NCBI RefSeq assembly: GCF_002366715.1
Contig: NZ_DFBS01000020.1
Span: 13,492-77,491 of the forward strand
Origin: Halomonas sp. UBA3074
GTDB taxonomy: Bacteria > Pseudomonadota > Gammaproteobacteria > Pseudomonadales > Halomonadaceae
Reading direction: 5' to 3'
Length of the DNA stretch: 64,000 nucleotides
Each line of letters starts with the position of its first letter. Position 1 is the first letter of the stretch. The notes under the pieces are model-generated. The model was not told the DNA's origin and did no database searches. It saw only the letters and a program-made list of their open reading frames with translations. This document shows, in pieces, positions 28,148 to 37,472 of the stretch. Made by a program: the position numbers and the translations under genes.

Positions 28148-29176
28148 CTAGTAAGTTTGCATTAAGTAATCGTAGGCGTTTTTGATACGTTGAAAACGTG
28201 CGGACGCCAGGGCGACCTGTTGTTCGCTTTCGGAGTAGAAGCGGTCCGGATGATGTAGCTGCGCCATGCGCCGATAGGCGTGGCGAACTTCGACCCGAGT
28301 TGCTCCGGGGGTGAGTCCAAGTACTGATAGTGCCCGTGCGGTGCGGTCAGGGGGCGGGGGAGCAGTGCGCTGCTGGCGTGAATCATGGCTGCGCCGCTCA
28401 TGCTGAGACGAGCCTTGCCGCTGGGAGCGTTGCCTTTCCTGTTCGGCTTGCTCGCGTTGGCGTTGGCGCGCGTGTTCCTGCTGGCGTGCCTGTTCTTGCT
28501 GGCGCTGCTGATCACGCTCTCTCGATTGGCGGGCCTCCTCTTGGCGCCGCTGCTTCTCTTGCTGTTTTTCCTGCTGCTTTTGTTGTTTCTGCTGGTGGCG
28601 CTGCTCTTTGTGCTGCTGTTGCTGTTCGGCTCGTGCGTGGGCCTCTCGATGGCGCTGCTCGGCCGCCGCCGCTTCGCGTGCTTTGCGGGAGTGGTAATCT
28701 GGGTCGTGGGTTTGCCAGTAGGCATCACGACTTGGGTCTTCGGGAGTGGTCAGCGGCGTTCCTGTCAGCTCCTTGAACAGGGTGTTTAAGGTCCCCGGAG
28801 CAACGGCGAGCAAGTCGGCTAAAAAGCGCAAAATATAATGGTTGGCCAACGATAACTCACCATCATCGGTGGCCACGGTAATCGCTTGATGAATAATGCT
28901 TAAACTGCGTTCAGTACCACACTCTTTGCGCACGACCTCGGCGGCTAACTGAATCGCTTGCAGGTCTTGGCTATGGGCAATGCTCATGACTGGGGCCAGC
29001 TCATGGCCATGGCGAAACGGTGCCGTCACCTGGGCCAGGCGCCGGCGTCGCTGGCCTTCAGAAACGTGTTGGCGGTGCACCAGCACCCAAGCCAACAGTA
29101 GCAGGGTTGCCGTATCCACTTGGCTGCGGCTCTTTAACAGCAGCAGCTCAAAGGGTGAAAAACGGGCAATGGACAT
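28148..29176 (-). CDS. J-domain co-chaperone with helical N-terminal domain and long charged linker
   Basis: The 342-residue protein has three parts. Residues 1-150 are helical and resemble a TerB/DjlA-like domain. Residues 165-260 are a long run of Gln, Arg, Glu and Lys, probably a coiled coil. The C-terminal 65 residues are a J domain: RALSVLGLTPGATRVEVRHA, then LHHPDRF with the HPD triplet, ending FQRIKNAYDYLMQTY. It should recruit DnaK to an unknown client. The linker produces Leu-rich reading frames on the opposite strand, which are not genes. Confidence 0.85.
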   Translation of the reverse strand: MSIARFSPFELLLLKSRSQVDTATLLLLAWVLVHRQHVSEGQRRRRLAQVTAPFRHGHELAPVMSIAHSQDLQAIQLAAEVVRKECGTERSLSIIHQAITVATDDGELSLANHYILRFLADLLAVAPGTLNTLFKELTGTPLTTPEDPSRDAYWQTHDPDYHSRKAREAAAAEQRHREAHARAEQQQQHKEQRHQQKQQKQQEKQQEKQRRQEEARQSRERDQQRQQEQARQQEHARQRQREQAEQERQRSQRQGSSQHERRSHDSRQQRTAPPPPDRTARALSVLGLTPGATRVEVRHAYRRMAQLHHPDRFYSESEQQVALASARFQRIKNAYDYLMQTY

Positions 29177-29290
29177 TTCCTAGCTCCACAGATGAAGAGG
29201 TGAACAGCGGGCAGTGGTTGAGTGCAGCACCCTGATCATTTCAGCCATGGTATATCATCACGTTAGGCAAAGAAGTAGGAGATTGGTGAG

Positions 29291-30739
29291 TTGATCAACG
29301 TTGAGCGTAAAAACAGCTTTCAGCTGCGTCTTACTCGGCGGCTCAAGGAAGAGACATCGCATAACCTCGACGTCTATCTTTTTGTACCTGGCGAGCTGGG
29401 ATTAAGTACTCAGCTTATCTCAGAAGAGGCTTTTTATCATGCCGCTATCCATGTATCGCGCACTTATTACAGCGACGAATACCTGCTGCCGCTCGTGCAT
29501 AGCCGGTTGGCCAGTCGTAACCGGCTGGGCAGCGACTCCTATCGGTTGAGTTTGAGCCTTTACGCCTACCAATACGTGGAAGCGATGGAGCGCACGACCC
29601 AGGCAATGTTAGTGACCGCCAATAAGCTGCGACATGCGCGCCAAGATCAGCGCGAAGAGAACAGTGAGGTGCAAGAGAGTGCCACTGCCTTGCGGGATCA
29701 ACTACATGAAATGATCGACTTGAGCGACGGTATTCTCAAGCGGCTGCGGCGCAATCAGCCGGATGACGACAGTTTCAAAAAGTACTTTGCCAACATTGAT
29801 AACTACCTCTCCTGGTTTACCGAGCAGCAGCTGTTGGCGCTGGTGGCGCACATGCCGCGCGGCGGCGAGTTTACCGATATTCGCCGGCGCTTTATCAGCG
29901 TGTGCCACCGTGAGGGCGAGCATCGTCGAGACCAGCAGTACAACGCTGAACGGGTAATGGCGGACCCAACGCGGATGTCGAACAAAATGCGCCTGCTGCG
30001 GCGCTTGATCGAGCACCCGATTACGCTAAAGCAAGAAGCGTTAGAGCTCGGCAGCGGTGAGCAGAAAGCGGTCAAAGCTCTGGCCACGGCGGTGGTGATG
30101 GGGTTCGTGACGCTAGGGGTACTGCAGCTACGCAGCGCGCTGGGGGATCTCTCGGCGCTATTCGTCTTGGCCATGGCGCTGCTCTATGCCATGCGCGAGG
30201 TATTTAAAGATGATTTACGCAACACGCTTTGGCGTTGGCTGCGCAAAGGCCGCCCCAAATGGCGCCGCCAATATTTAGACCCCACGCGCAATGCCGTGGT
30301 GGGCCGCCAGTTGGAGTGGTTCGACTACAAACGCTTTGCGTCACTGGGTGATGACATTCAACAGCTGCGCCGCCGCAAAGTGGCGCAGCGGGAAGAGGTG
30401 GTGCTGCACTACCGATCCAGTTCCCGTATGTCGCCTACGCGTTTTTTAAGCGGCTACGAACACACGCGCGAAACGCTCAACGTGGATATTTCCATGCTGA
30501 CGCGGCTAATGAGTAAGGGTAAGCATCACATCTATCGGCTTAAAGACGGGCAGGCGGTGCGTGAAGGGGTCGAGCGTCGCCACCTGTTCAATCTCATCAT
30601 TCGTGAAACGGGAAGCGAAGACACCCCCTACCTAGCCCGCTGGAAAGTCGTGGTGAGCCGCTCAGGCATTGTGGATGTCGAGAAAGTGGAGGAGAGCAGC
30701 GCCGTTGAGACGAAAAAACCAACAGGTAAGCAGGCATAA
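29291..30739 (+). CDS. conserved hypothetical membrane protein
   Basis: I do not recognise this 482-residue protein. It starts at a TTG with TAGGAG nine bases upstream. A helical, charged N-terminal region is followed by a hydrophobic segment near residues 258-300 (ALATAVVMGFVTLGVLQLR and ALFVLAMALLYAMREVF), which is probably two membrane helices. A C-terminal cytoplasmic domain of about 170 residues contains GRQLEWFDYKRFASL. There is no signal peptide. It is divergent from the J-domain gene, sharing a promoter region of 114 bases, so a link with that system is possible but unproved. Confidence 0.75.
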   Translation: MINVERKNSFQLRLTRRLKEETSHNLDVYLFVPGELGLSTQLISEEAFYHAAIHVSRTYYSDEYLLPLVHSRLASRNRLGSDSYRLSLSLYAYQYVEAMERTTQAMLVTANKLRHARQDQREENSEVQESATALRDQLHEMIDLSDGILKRLRRNQPDDDSFKKYFANIDNYLSWFTEQQLLALVAHMPRGGEFTDIRRRFISVCHREGEHRRDQQYNAERVMADPTRMSNKMRLLRRLIEHPITLKQEALELGSGEQKAVKALATAVVMGFVTLGVLQLRSALGDLSALFVLAMALLYAMREVFKDDLRNTLWRWLRKGRPKWRRQYLDPTRNAVVGRQLEWFDYKRFASLGDDIQQLRRRKVAQREEVVLHYRSSSRMSPTRFLSGYEHTRETLNVDISMLTRLMSKGKHHIYRLKDGQAVREGVERRHLFNLIIRETGSEDTPYLARWKVVVSRSGIVDVEKVEESSAVETKKPTGKQA

Positions 30740-30853
30740 AGCTGCGCTAGATCAAATTAGTCTCAATGCGTTCTTTAAGATAGTCAGCCAGCATAGGCAA
30801 ATCTCCAGTAGCGATCTAGGATCAAAGAGAAGGTAGCCTCCAGGAGATGAGCT

Positions 30854-31543
30854 ATGCAAGCTATCGATATTATGACCCCTAAAGTGGTGAGTGTGGGACC
30901 CGATACGGAAGTACGTGACATTGCGCAACTGCTGCTTCAGCATCGTATTAGCGCTGTTCCTGTCGTTGATGGCGATCGCAAAGTGATCGGCATTGTCAGC
31001 GAAGGTGATTTGATGCGCCGGGTAAAAAATGGCAGTGACTATGGTCACTCATGGTGGTTATCGCTATTTACGAGCGGCAAGGATGCTGGCGACTATGTCA
31101 AAACGCATGGTCGTAAAGCCCATGAAGTGATGACGCCAGATCCACTGACCGTTGAAGAGAACACGCCACTGCATACCATTGCGCGAATGCTGGAAAAGCA
31201 CCATATCAAACGCGTACCCGTGGTGCGTGAAGGTATATTGGTGGGGATCGTCAGCCGCGCCAATCTGCTGCAAGGTATTGCCAATGCGGCGGTAGCGCCG
31301 ACCCAGTCACCCGCGGATGATCGACACATCCGCGAGGCCATACTGGATGAGGTGGAACATAACACCGGCGTGCAAACCGAAGGCATCAGCGTGATTGTGG
31401 ATGGCGGCGTTGTGGAAATCTGGGGGCTGGTCGAGTCGCTTGAGCAGAAGCAGGCGGTGACGGTCGCGGCAGAAAATGTGGCTGGGGTGGCCCGCGTCGA
31501 AAACCATCTAGGGATGATGCCGCGGGGCATGGGCTATAGTTAA
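30854..31543 (+). CDS. CBS-pair and BON domain protein
   Basis: The 229-residue protein carries two CBS repeats (IMTPKVVSVGPDTEVRDIAQ, then VMTPDPLTVEENTPLHTIAR) that can bind adenine nucleotides. The C-terminal BON domain (residues about 155-225) ends AAENVAGVARVENHLGMMP, a fold that binds phospholipid or protein. CBS-BON proteins are typical stress or signalling proteins of unknown output. AGGAG precedes the ATG. A perfect-stem terminator follows. Confidence 0.9.
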   Translation: MQAIDIMTPKVVSVGPDTEVRDIAQLLLQHRISAVPVVDGDRKVIGIVSEGDLMRRVKNGSDYGHSWWLSLFTSGKDAGDYVKTHGRKAHEVMTPDPLTVEENTPLHTIARMLEKHHIKRVPVVREGILVGIVSRANLLQGIANAAVAPTQSPADDRHIREAILDEVEHNTGVQTEGISVIVDGGVVEIWGLVESLEQKQAVTVAAENVAGVARVENHLGMMPRGMGYS

Positions 31544-31572
31544 GTGTTGGCTAATATGTTTCTGATCTGCGT

Positions 31573-31601
31573 CAATGCCCGCTATTGTATAGCGGGCATT
31601 G
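31573..31601 (+). terminator. intrinsic terminator
   Basis: A perfect 12-bp stem (31573-31584 and 31590-31601) with the loop TTGTA is followed by TCATTTTA. It ends the CBS-BON gene and may also stop the convergent aminotransferase transcript. Confidence 0.85.
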
Positions 31602-31606
31602 TCATT

Positions 31607-32731
31607 TTATACGACTGTCTTAATCGCTTGCTCTAGGTTATCCACGCTGCGCTCGGTGTGGTGCAGCTTATCGAGCCCAAATAGGCCAATGCGGAAAGTT
31701 TGGAAGTTATCACCTTCATCGCACATGAGCGGTACACCGCCGGCGACCTGCACGCCCGCCTGGGCCAGTTTGCCTACCAAGCCGCTATCGTCGCTGTAGC
31801 AGACCACCACCCCTGGGGCCTCAAAGCCTTCCGCCGCCACGCTGACAAAACCGTGACGCTTGAGCATGGCACGGACTTCACGGCCAATCGCCTGCTGCTC
31901 CTCTTTTACCTTGGCGAAGCCGTAGGCGCGGGTTTCCTGCATGATATCGCGCAGCTGCCGCAAGGCGTCCGTGGGCATAGTGGCGTGATAAGCATGCCCA
32001 CCGTTTTCATAAGCCTTCATGATGCTGTGCCACTTGCCCAGGTCGCAGGCAAAGCTGTTGCTCTGGGTCTCGTGCAAGCGCTGCGTAGCCCGCTCTGACA
32101 GCATGATCATGGCGCAGCAGGGCGAGCCGCTCCAACCTTTTTGCGGCGCGCTCACCACTACGTCAATGCCGAGCGCCTGCATATCCACCCACAGGGTGCC
32201 CGCGGCGATAGCATCTAACACAAATAGGCCGCCTACCTCGTGAGTGGCCTCGGCGAGCGCCTGAATATAGTCGTCCGAGAGCAGCAAGCCAGCGGAGGTC
32301 TCCACTTGCGGGGCAAACACAACGGCGGGCTTTTCGCTACGAATCTGCGCCACGGCTTCATCGATGGGTACCGGCTGAAATGGCGAGCGTGGGTCATCGG
32401 CGTTAAGACGCCGTGCTTTTAGCACCGTGTGCTGGTCGGTTAAACGGCCCATCTCGATAATCTGTGTCCAACGGTAGCTAAACCAGCCGTTGCGAATCAC
32501 CAGGGTTTTCTGATCAACGACAAACTGACGCGCCACTGATTCCATACCAAAGGTGCCACTACCGGGAACGATGACGGCGGAGTGAGCGTGGTAGACCTCT
32601 TTCAGCGTGGCCGATATATCCCGCATCACACCTTGAAACTGTTGCGACATATGGTTCAGCGAGCGGTCGGTGTAGACCACTGAGTACTCAAGCAAGCCGT
32701 CGGGATCGACGTTGGGCAGTAAACCAGCCAT
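31607..32731 (-). CDS. class V aminotransferase (alanine/serine-glyoxylate type)
   Basis: The 374-residue PLP enzyme has the class V Lys region in VVSAPQKGWSGSPCCAM (Lys forms the Schiff base), an upstream VPGSGTFGMESVAR phosphate-binding loop and the FVLDAIAAGTLWVDMQALG segment with the cofactor Asp. It is close to alanine-glyoxylate or serine-pyruvate aminotransferases. The ATG at 32731 has GGAG seven bases upstream. It lies after the deo operon on the same strand but beyond a terminator, so a separate transcript is likely. Confidence 0.88.
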   Translation of the reverse strand: MAGLLPNVDPDGLLEYSVVYTDRSLNHMSQQFQGVMRDISATLKEVYHAHSAVIVPGSGTFGMESVARQFVVDQKTLVIRNGWFSYRWTQIIEMGRLTDQHTVLKARRLNADDPRSPFQPVPIDEAVAQIRSEKPAVVFAPQVETSAGLLLSDDYIQALAEATHEVGGLFVLDAIAAGTLWVDMQALGIDVVVSAPQKGWSGSPCCAMIMLSERATQRLHETQSNSFACDLGKWHSIMKAYENGGHAYHATMPTDALRQLRDIMQETRAYGFAKVKEEQQAIGREVRAMLKRHGFVSVAAEGFEAPGVVVCYSDDSGLVGKLAQAGVQVAGGVPLMCDEGDNFQTFRIGLFGLDKLHHTERSVDNLEQAIKTVV

Positions 32732-32819
32732 GGCGTTCTCCAAATAAGGGCTGTGCGCTCATCGGCACACTTCATCAAAGGCATTCGGTGGCTACTAAGA
32801 GTACGAGCAATAAAAGCAC

Positions 32820-32847
32820 AAAACCAGCCCGCGTAGGGGCTGGTTTT
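32820..32847 (-). terminator. intrinsic terminator at the end of the deo operon
   Basis: A perfect 11-bp stem (32820-32830 and 32837-32847) with a six-base loop lies just after the cytidine deaminase stop codon. The A-rich start of the stem becomes T-rich on the minus strand (GGTTTTGTGCTTTTATTG), as expected for a terminator. Confidence 0.85.
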
Positions 32848-32866
32848 GATTGCCGAAGGGACTGGC

Positions 32867-33286
32867 TTAACGCGGCGGTAACTGCTCGGGCCCAAAGGCG
32901 TCGGGCAGCAGCGTTTCCATGGTGTAGGTTTTCATCAGTTCACCGCTGCCGGAAAGTACCTTGATTTGGGTCTCTGGCGTCGCGAATTCGCGGATGCGCT
33001 GGCGGCAGTCGCCGCAGGGCGTGCAGAGGTGATCACCGGGGCCCATCACATAGACGGTTGCCAGCTGGCGTTGCCCGGCAGTGATCATGGCGGAAATGGC
33101 CGAGGCCTCGGCGCACAGGCCTTTGTAGTGAGCGACTTCCACGTTGGTGCCTGCAAACTGTTGGCCATCGGGGGTGACCATCACTGACGCGACAGGATGC
33201 GCAGAGTAAGGCACATAGGCGTTAGCCCGCGCGCTTAACAGCTTTTGAACGATCTCTGTTGATACTTCATCCGTTTGCTGACTCAT
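32867..33286 (-). CDS. cdd: cytidine deaminase
   Basis: The 139-residue enzyme has the zinc signature CAEASAI (Cys and catalytic Glu) and PCGDCRQ (two further Cys ligands). It deaminates cytidine and deoxycytidine to uridine and deoxyuridine. The short, tetrameric type is indicated by the length. The ATG at 33286 follows GAGGAA; a GTG immediately before it is less likely. It is the last gene of the nucleoside operon, 12 bases after deoD. Confidence 0.93.
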   Translation of the reverse strand: MSQQTDEVSTEIVQKLLSARANAYVPYSAHPVASVMVTPDGQQFAGTNVEVAHYKGLCAEASAISAMITAGQRQLATVYVMGPGDHLCTPCGDCRQRIREFATPETQIKVLSGSGELMKTYTMETLLPDAFGPEQLPPR

Positions 33287-33298
33287 CACAACTTCCTC

Positions 33299-34024
33299 TT
33301 AAGCGCGGGCAGCGTCGTCGCGCAACACGGTGTCGAGTGCAATCAGCATCATGTCGTCGAAGGTGGTTTGACGGTCGGCACTGGAGAGCGAATCGCCTTT
33401 CAGGATGTGATCCGACACGGTGCAGATGGTCATGGCGCGGGCGCCAAACTCGGCGGCGACGCCGTAAAGGCCAGCGGCTTCCATCTCGACGCCGACAATG
33501 CCGTAGCGCTTGAGCATTTCAGCCATGTCGGTTTGCGGGTTGTAGAACAAGTCAGCTGAGAAGATGTTACCCACTTTGACCGGCACGTTCTTGGCCTTGG
33601 CGGCCGCGACCGCGTGCTGGGTCAGTTCAAAATCCGCAATGGCGGCGAAGTCGTGGTCGTTAAAGCGCATGCGATTGACCTTGGAGTCGGTGCTGGCGCC
33701 CATGCCGATGACCACATCGCGTACGTTGACGTCGTCGCGTACTGCGCCGCAGGAGCCCACGCGAATCAGCGATTTAACGCCGTAGTCGGTGATCAGCTCT
33801 TTGGCGTAGATGGAGACCGACGGAATGCCCATACCATGGCCCATCACGGAAATCTCACGGCCTTGGTAGGTGCCGGTGTAGCCAAACATATTGCGCACGT
33901 CGTTGACCTGGCGAACGTTCTCCAGGTAAGTATCGGCGATGTATTTGGCGCGCAGCGGGTCGCCGGGCATCAGCACGGTATCAGCGAAATCGCCGGGGGC
34001 AGCATTAATATGCGGGGTTGCCAT
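33299..34024 (-). CDS. deoD: purine nucleoside phosphorylase, DeoD type
   Basis: The 241-residue enzyme shows the DeoD pattern: TPHINAAPGDFADTVLMPGD, GMGIPSVSIYAKEL, RVGSCGAVRDDV and GVEMEAAGLYGVA. It splits purine (deoxy)nucleosides with phosphate to bases and (deoxy)ribose 1-phosphate. GGAG lies upstream of the ATG at 34024. It follows deoB after 28 bases in the operon. Confidence 0.95.
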   Translation of the reverse strand: MATPHINAAPGDFADTVLMPGDPLRAKYIADTYLENVRQVNDVRNMFGYTGTYQGREISVMGHGMGIPSVSIYAKELITDYGVKSLIRVGSCGAVRDDVNVRDVVIGMGASTDSKVNRMRFNDHDFAAIADFELTQHAVAAAKAKNVPVKVGNIFSADLFYNPQTDMAEMLKRYGIVGVEMEAAGLYGVAAEFGARAMTICTVSDHILKGDSLSSADRQTTFDDMMLIALDTVLRDDAARA

Positions 34025-34052
34025 CAAATATCTCCTTAAGCGGCGCTAGCCT

Positions 34053-35297
34053 TTATGCAGCGTCGGGTAGAAAGCTTTTGCCATCGGCCATGGCCGGCAG
34101 CAGGAAAAAGTCGGCCAGGGTTTGGCCAATATCGGCAAAGGTGCCGCGCTCGCCCAGCGGGCCGGGGATGAAACCGGGGCCGTGTACCAGAATAGGGATG
34201 TACTCGCGGGTGTGCTCGGTGCCGTGCCAGCTGGGGTCGCAGCCGTGATCAGCCGTCAGAATCAGCAGATCGTCTTCGCTTAGCGCCGCCAGCAGCTTGG
34301 GTAGCTTGGCGTCGAAATCTTCCAGCGCAGCGGCGTAGCCCGGCACGTCCCGGCGGTGGCCATAGACCGAGTCAAAGTCGACAAAGTTAGTCATGATCAT
34401 GGCGCGTTCGCCTTCTTCGCGTTGGCTGGTGCGCGCGATCTCGTTGAGCGTCGCTTCCATCAGCGCGTCGTGCCCGCTGGCCTTTACCTTGTGGGTAATG
34501 CCGCAGTGGGCGTAGATATCGGCAATTTTGCCAATCGAGACCACTTCGCCACCGGCATCATCGAGCTTTTGCAGCACGGTGGGCGAGGGCGGCTCGACGC
34601 TGTAATCGCGACGGTTGCCGGTGCGGGCGAAGGTGTTGCTGTCTTCGCCGATAAACGGGCGCGCGATCACGCGGCCGATGTTGTATGGCTCCAGCAGCTC
34701 GCGGACGGTTTCGCACAGCTTATAAAGCCGCTCCAGGCCGAAATACTCTTCGTGGGCGGCGATCTGAAACACCGAATCCGCCGAGGTATAAACAATCGGC
34801 TTGTCGGTGGCGATGTGCTCTTCACCCAGGCGGGCAATGATCTCGGTGCCGGAAGCGTGGCAGTTGCCAATCACGCCAGTGAGGTCAGCATCCTGAACGA
34901 TGGCGTCAAGCAGCTCAAGAGGGAAGCTGTCGGTTTTATCCAGAAAGTAGCCCCAGTCAAAGCGGACCGGGACACCGGCAATTTCCCAGTGGCCGGAGGG
35001 AGTGTCTTTGCCGCTGGAGATCTCTTTGGCGTGGGCGTAAGCGCCTTCCAAACTCTCGGGCAGCGTGACGCCTTCGGCCACGTTGCCCGTGGCGTCGCGG
35101 TGGGCATGAAACAGCCCCAGCTTGGCCATGTTGGGCAGCTTGAGAGGGCCTGAACGGTTGGCATTATCGGCTTCGCCACGGGCGCAGGCGGCAGCGATAT
35201 GGCCCAAGGTGTCGGAGCCTTCATCGCCGAAGGTAGCGGCATCCGGGGCGGCGCCAATCCCAAATGAATCGAGTACCAATAAAATCGCGCGGCTCAT
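34053..35297 (-). CDS. deoB: phosphopentomutase
   Basis: The 414-residue enzyme belongs to the alkaline-phosphatase superfamily. LVLDSFGIGAAPDA holds the first metal Asp, KDTPSGHWEIAG the phosphorylated Thr, and ILTADHGCDPSWHGTEHTRE the second metal cluster. It interconverts (deoxy)ribose 1- and 5-phosphate, linking the phosphorylases to DeoC. Its ATG overlaps the deoA stop by four bases (ATGA), so translation is coupled. Confidence 0.96.
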   Translation of the reverse strand: MSRAILLVLDSFGIGAAPDAATFGDEGSDTLGHIAAACARGEADNANRSGPLKLPNMAKLGLFHAHRDATGNVAEGVTLPESLEGAYAHAKEISSGKDTPSGHWEIAGVPVRFDWGYFLDKTDSFPLELLDAIVQDADLTGVIGNCHASGTEIIARLGEEHIATDKPIVYTSADSVFQIAAHEEYFGLERLYKLCETVRELLEPYNIGRVIARPFIGEDSNTFARTGNRRDYSVEPPSPTVLQKLDDAGGEVVSIGKIADIYAHCGITHKVKASGHDALMEATLNEIARTSQREEGERAMIMTNFVDFDSVYGHRRDVPGYAAALEDFDAKLPKLLAALSEDDLLILTADHGCDPSWHGTEHTREYIPILVHGPGFIPGPLGERGTFADIGQTLADFFLLPAMADGKSFLPDAA

Positions 35298-36649
35298 GAG
35301 GCTTCTCCACGGAAAGTGTCTTGTAGCAACGTATCGGCGCTGACCGCCCCTTCGCCAATCGTAAACGCCGCGCGTAGCTGCTGGGCGGCGCGCTCGGCAG
35401 CGGCTTCGCTGCGGGCGTGCACCATGGCGATGGGCCGCTGGTTGTCCACGCTGTCGCCGATCTCGACGATAGCGGTGAAACCAACGCTGTGATCGACGCT
35501 GGCGTCGTTACGCAGGCGGCCACCGCCCAGCTCCACCACGCTCATGCCCACGGCGCGGGTATCGATGCGTTGTACGATCCCTGATTGCTCGGCATAAACC
35601 GGTTTGATGACCTCGGCCTTGGCCAGGTAGTGCTCTGAGCGCTCCATAAAGTCGCTGGGGCCACCGAGCTCACGCACCATGCGGGCGAACACTTCAGCAG
35701 CAGCGCCGGAGGTTAGCGCTTTTTCAAGCTTGGTCAGGGCTTCTTCACGCGAGCCTGCGAGTTTGCCTGCCATCAGCATTTCCACCGCCAGCTCGCGGGT
35801 GACTTGCATCACGCGGCTGTTGGGGCGGTCGCCGCGCAGCAGGGCCAAGGTCTCGACGATTTCAACGGCGTTACCGGCGCAGGGCGCTAGCGGCTGGCTC
35901 ATGTCGGTGAGTAGCGCCGTGGTGGGCGTGCCCGCCTGGGTGGCCACATTGGCGATGCTTTTGGCCAACTCGCGGGATTTTTCCGGCGTGGGCATAAACG
36001 CACCGCTGCCGACTTTAACGTCCATCACCAGCGCATCCAGTCCGGAGGCGAGCTTTTTGCCCAAGATGGAGGCGGTAATCAGCGGAATCGATTCTACGGT
36101 GGCGGTCACGTCACGCACGCCGTAGATGCGCTTGTCGGCAGGTGCCAAGTCACCGGTCTGGCCGATGATCGCCACGCCAGTGGATTTCACTACCTCGCGG
36201 AAGCGTTCAGGAGCGGGGTAGGGATCGTAGCCGGGGATCGATTCGAGCTTGTCCAGGGTGCCGCCGGTGTGGCCCAGGCCACGACCAGAGATCATCGGCA
36301 CAAAGGCACCGCAGGCAGCGACCCAGGGGCCGAGCACCAGCGAGACCAAATCGCCCACGCCGCCGGTGGAGTGCTTATCCACGATCGGGCCGGGCAGATT
36401 GAGGTCGCTCCACTGCATCACGTGGCCGGAGTCGCGGGTAGCGGTGGTCAGCGCAACCACTTCTTCACGGCTCATGCCGTTGAGAAACACCGCCATGGTG
36501 AAGGCGCCAATCTGGGCATCGCTGATGCGATCATCGGCAATGCCCTGTACAAACGCTTTGATCTCTTCCGCAGGCAGCGGCTGGTTATCTCGCTTAAGGC
36601 GAATCAGCTCCTGGGGGAGCAAGGCGTGTTGGGTTGTGTTGGCTGACAT
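35294..36649 (-). CDS. deoA: thymidine phosphorylase
   Basis: The 451-residue enzyme has the family signature VDKHSTGGVGDLVSLVLGP and SGRGLGHTGGTLDKLESIPG. It converts thymidine and deoxyuridine plus phosphate to the base and deoxyribose 1-phosphate. Overlaps of one base with deoC and four with deoB show tight operon structure. The order C-A-B-D matches the E. coli deo operon. Confidence 0.96.
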   Translation of the reverse strand: MSANTTQHALLPQELIRLKRDNQPLPAEEIKAFVQGIADDRISDAQIGAFTMAVFLNGMSREEVVALTTATRDSGHVMQWSDLNLPGPIVDKHSTGGVGDLVSLVLGPWVAACGAFVPMISGRGLGHTGGTLDKLESIPGYDPYPAPERFREVVKSTGVAIIGQTGDLAPADKRIYGVRDVTATVESIPLITASILGKKLASGLDALVMDVKVGSGAFMPTPEKSRELAKSIANVATQAGTPTTALLTDMSQPLAPCAGNAVEIVETLALLRGDRPNSRVMQVTRELAVEMLMAGKLAGSREEALTKLEKALTSGAAAEVFARMVRELGGPSDFMERSEHYLAKAEVIKPVYAEQSGIVQRIDTRAVGMSVVELGGGRLRNDASVDHSVGFTAIVEIGDSVDNQRPIAMVHARSEAAAERAAQQLRAAFTIGEGAVSADTLLQDTFRGEAS

Positions 36650-37446
36650 TAGTAACCTCCTTGGCCTTGGGGTGCCGCGTTGGTGCTGCCGGTCAACGTA
36701 TCCAGTAGGTTGCTCAGCAGGCTGGATGCGCCGAAGCGGAAGTGCGCGGGGGTTACCCAGCCCGGGCCCATGATCTCGTTGGCAAGGGCCAGATATTCCG
36801 CTGCGTCCTCGGCGGTTTTAACGCCACCGGCGGCTTTAAAGCCAACGTCTTTGCCGCTGGCCTTGATCGCGTTGAGCATAATCTCAGCGGCTTCAAGCGT
36901 TGCGTTCACGGCGACTTTACCGGTCGATGTTTTAATGAAATCCGCGCCGCCTTCAATGGCGAGTTCGCTGGCGCGTTTGATCAGCGCAGGCTCTTTGAGT
37001 TCGCCGGATTCAATAATCACTTTGAGCAGTGCCTGGCCAGCGCAGGCGGCTTTGCACATCTCGACCAGTTCCAGGCCAGTCTCTTCATCGCCTGCCATTA
37101 GGGCGCGGTAGGGAAACACGACATCGACTTCATGGGCACCGGAGGCAACGGCATCCCGGGTTTCACGCGCGGCGCCCATGATGTCGTCGCCACCGTTGGG
37201 GAAGTTGGTAACGGTGGCGATCTTCACTTGGTCATTGAGGGTATGAGCGGTCAATGCACGCTGGGCAGTGACAATGAATTGGGGGAAAACGCACACCGCC
37301 GCAGGCGTGCCAAAGGGCGTTTTTACTTGCTGGCAGAGTGCTTCAATGGTGCTGTCGGTGTCGCTATCGTTCAGACTCGTCAGGTCCATGAGGGTAAGTG
37401 CCTGGCGGGCGGCTTGGACAATATGGGGAGAGGCTGTCGCAGTCAT
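36649..37446 (-). CDS. deoC: deoxyribose-phosphate aldolase
   Basis: The 265-residue class I aldolase has the Schiff-base Lys in ADFIKTSTGKVAVNATLE and GFKAAGGVKTAEDA. It cleaves deoxyribose 5-phosphate to acetaldehyde and glyceraldehyde 3-phosphate, the final step of deoxynucleoside breakdown. The length fits E. coli DeoC (259). A terminator-like hairpin lies between it and nupC upstream. Confidence 0.95.
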   Translation of the reverse strand: MTATASPHIVQAARQALTLMDLTSLNDSDTDSTIEALCQQVKTPFGTPAAVCVFPQFIVTAQRALTAHTLNDQVKIATVTNFPNGGDDIMGAARETRDAVASGAHEVDVVFPYRALMAGDEETGLELVEMCKAACAGQALLKVIIESGELKEPALIKRASELAIEGGADFIKTSTGKVAVNATLEAAEIMLNAIKASGKDVGFKAAGGVKTAEDAAEYLALANEIMGPGWVTPAHFRFGASSLLSNLLDTLTGSTNAAPQGQGGY

Positions 37447-37472
37447 GGAGTTCTCACAAATCAGTAAAAGAT

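Noticed and set aside
28330..28776. 148-codon plus-strand open frame
   Set aside because: Another antisense reading of the low-complexity linker region of the J-domain gene.
28385..28789. 134-codon Leu-rich open frame on the plus strand, looking like a membrane protein
   Set aside because: It is the antisense reading of the Gln/Arg/Glu linker of the J-domain protein; Gln and Lys codons read backwards give Leu and Phe.
34356..35153. 265-codon open frame on the plus strand inside deoB
   Set aside because: It is antisense to phosphopentomutase, whose metal-binding motifs are complete.
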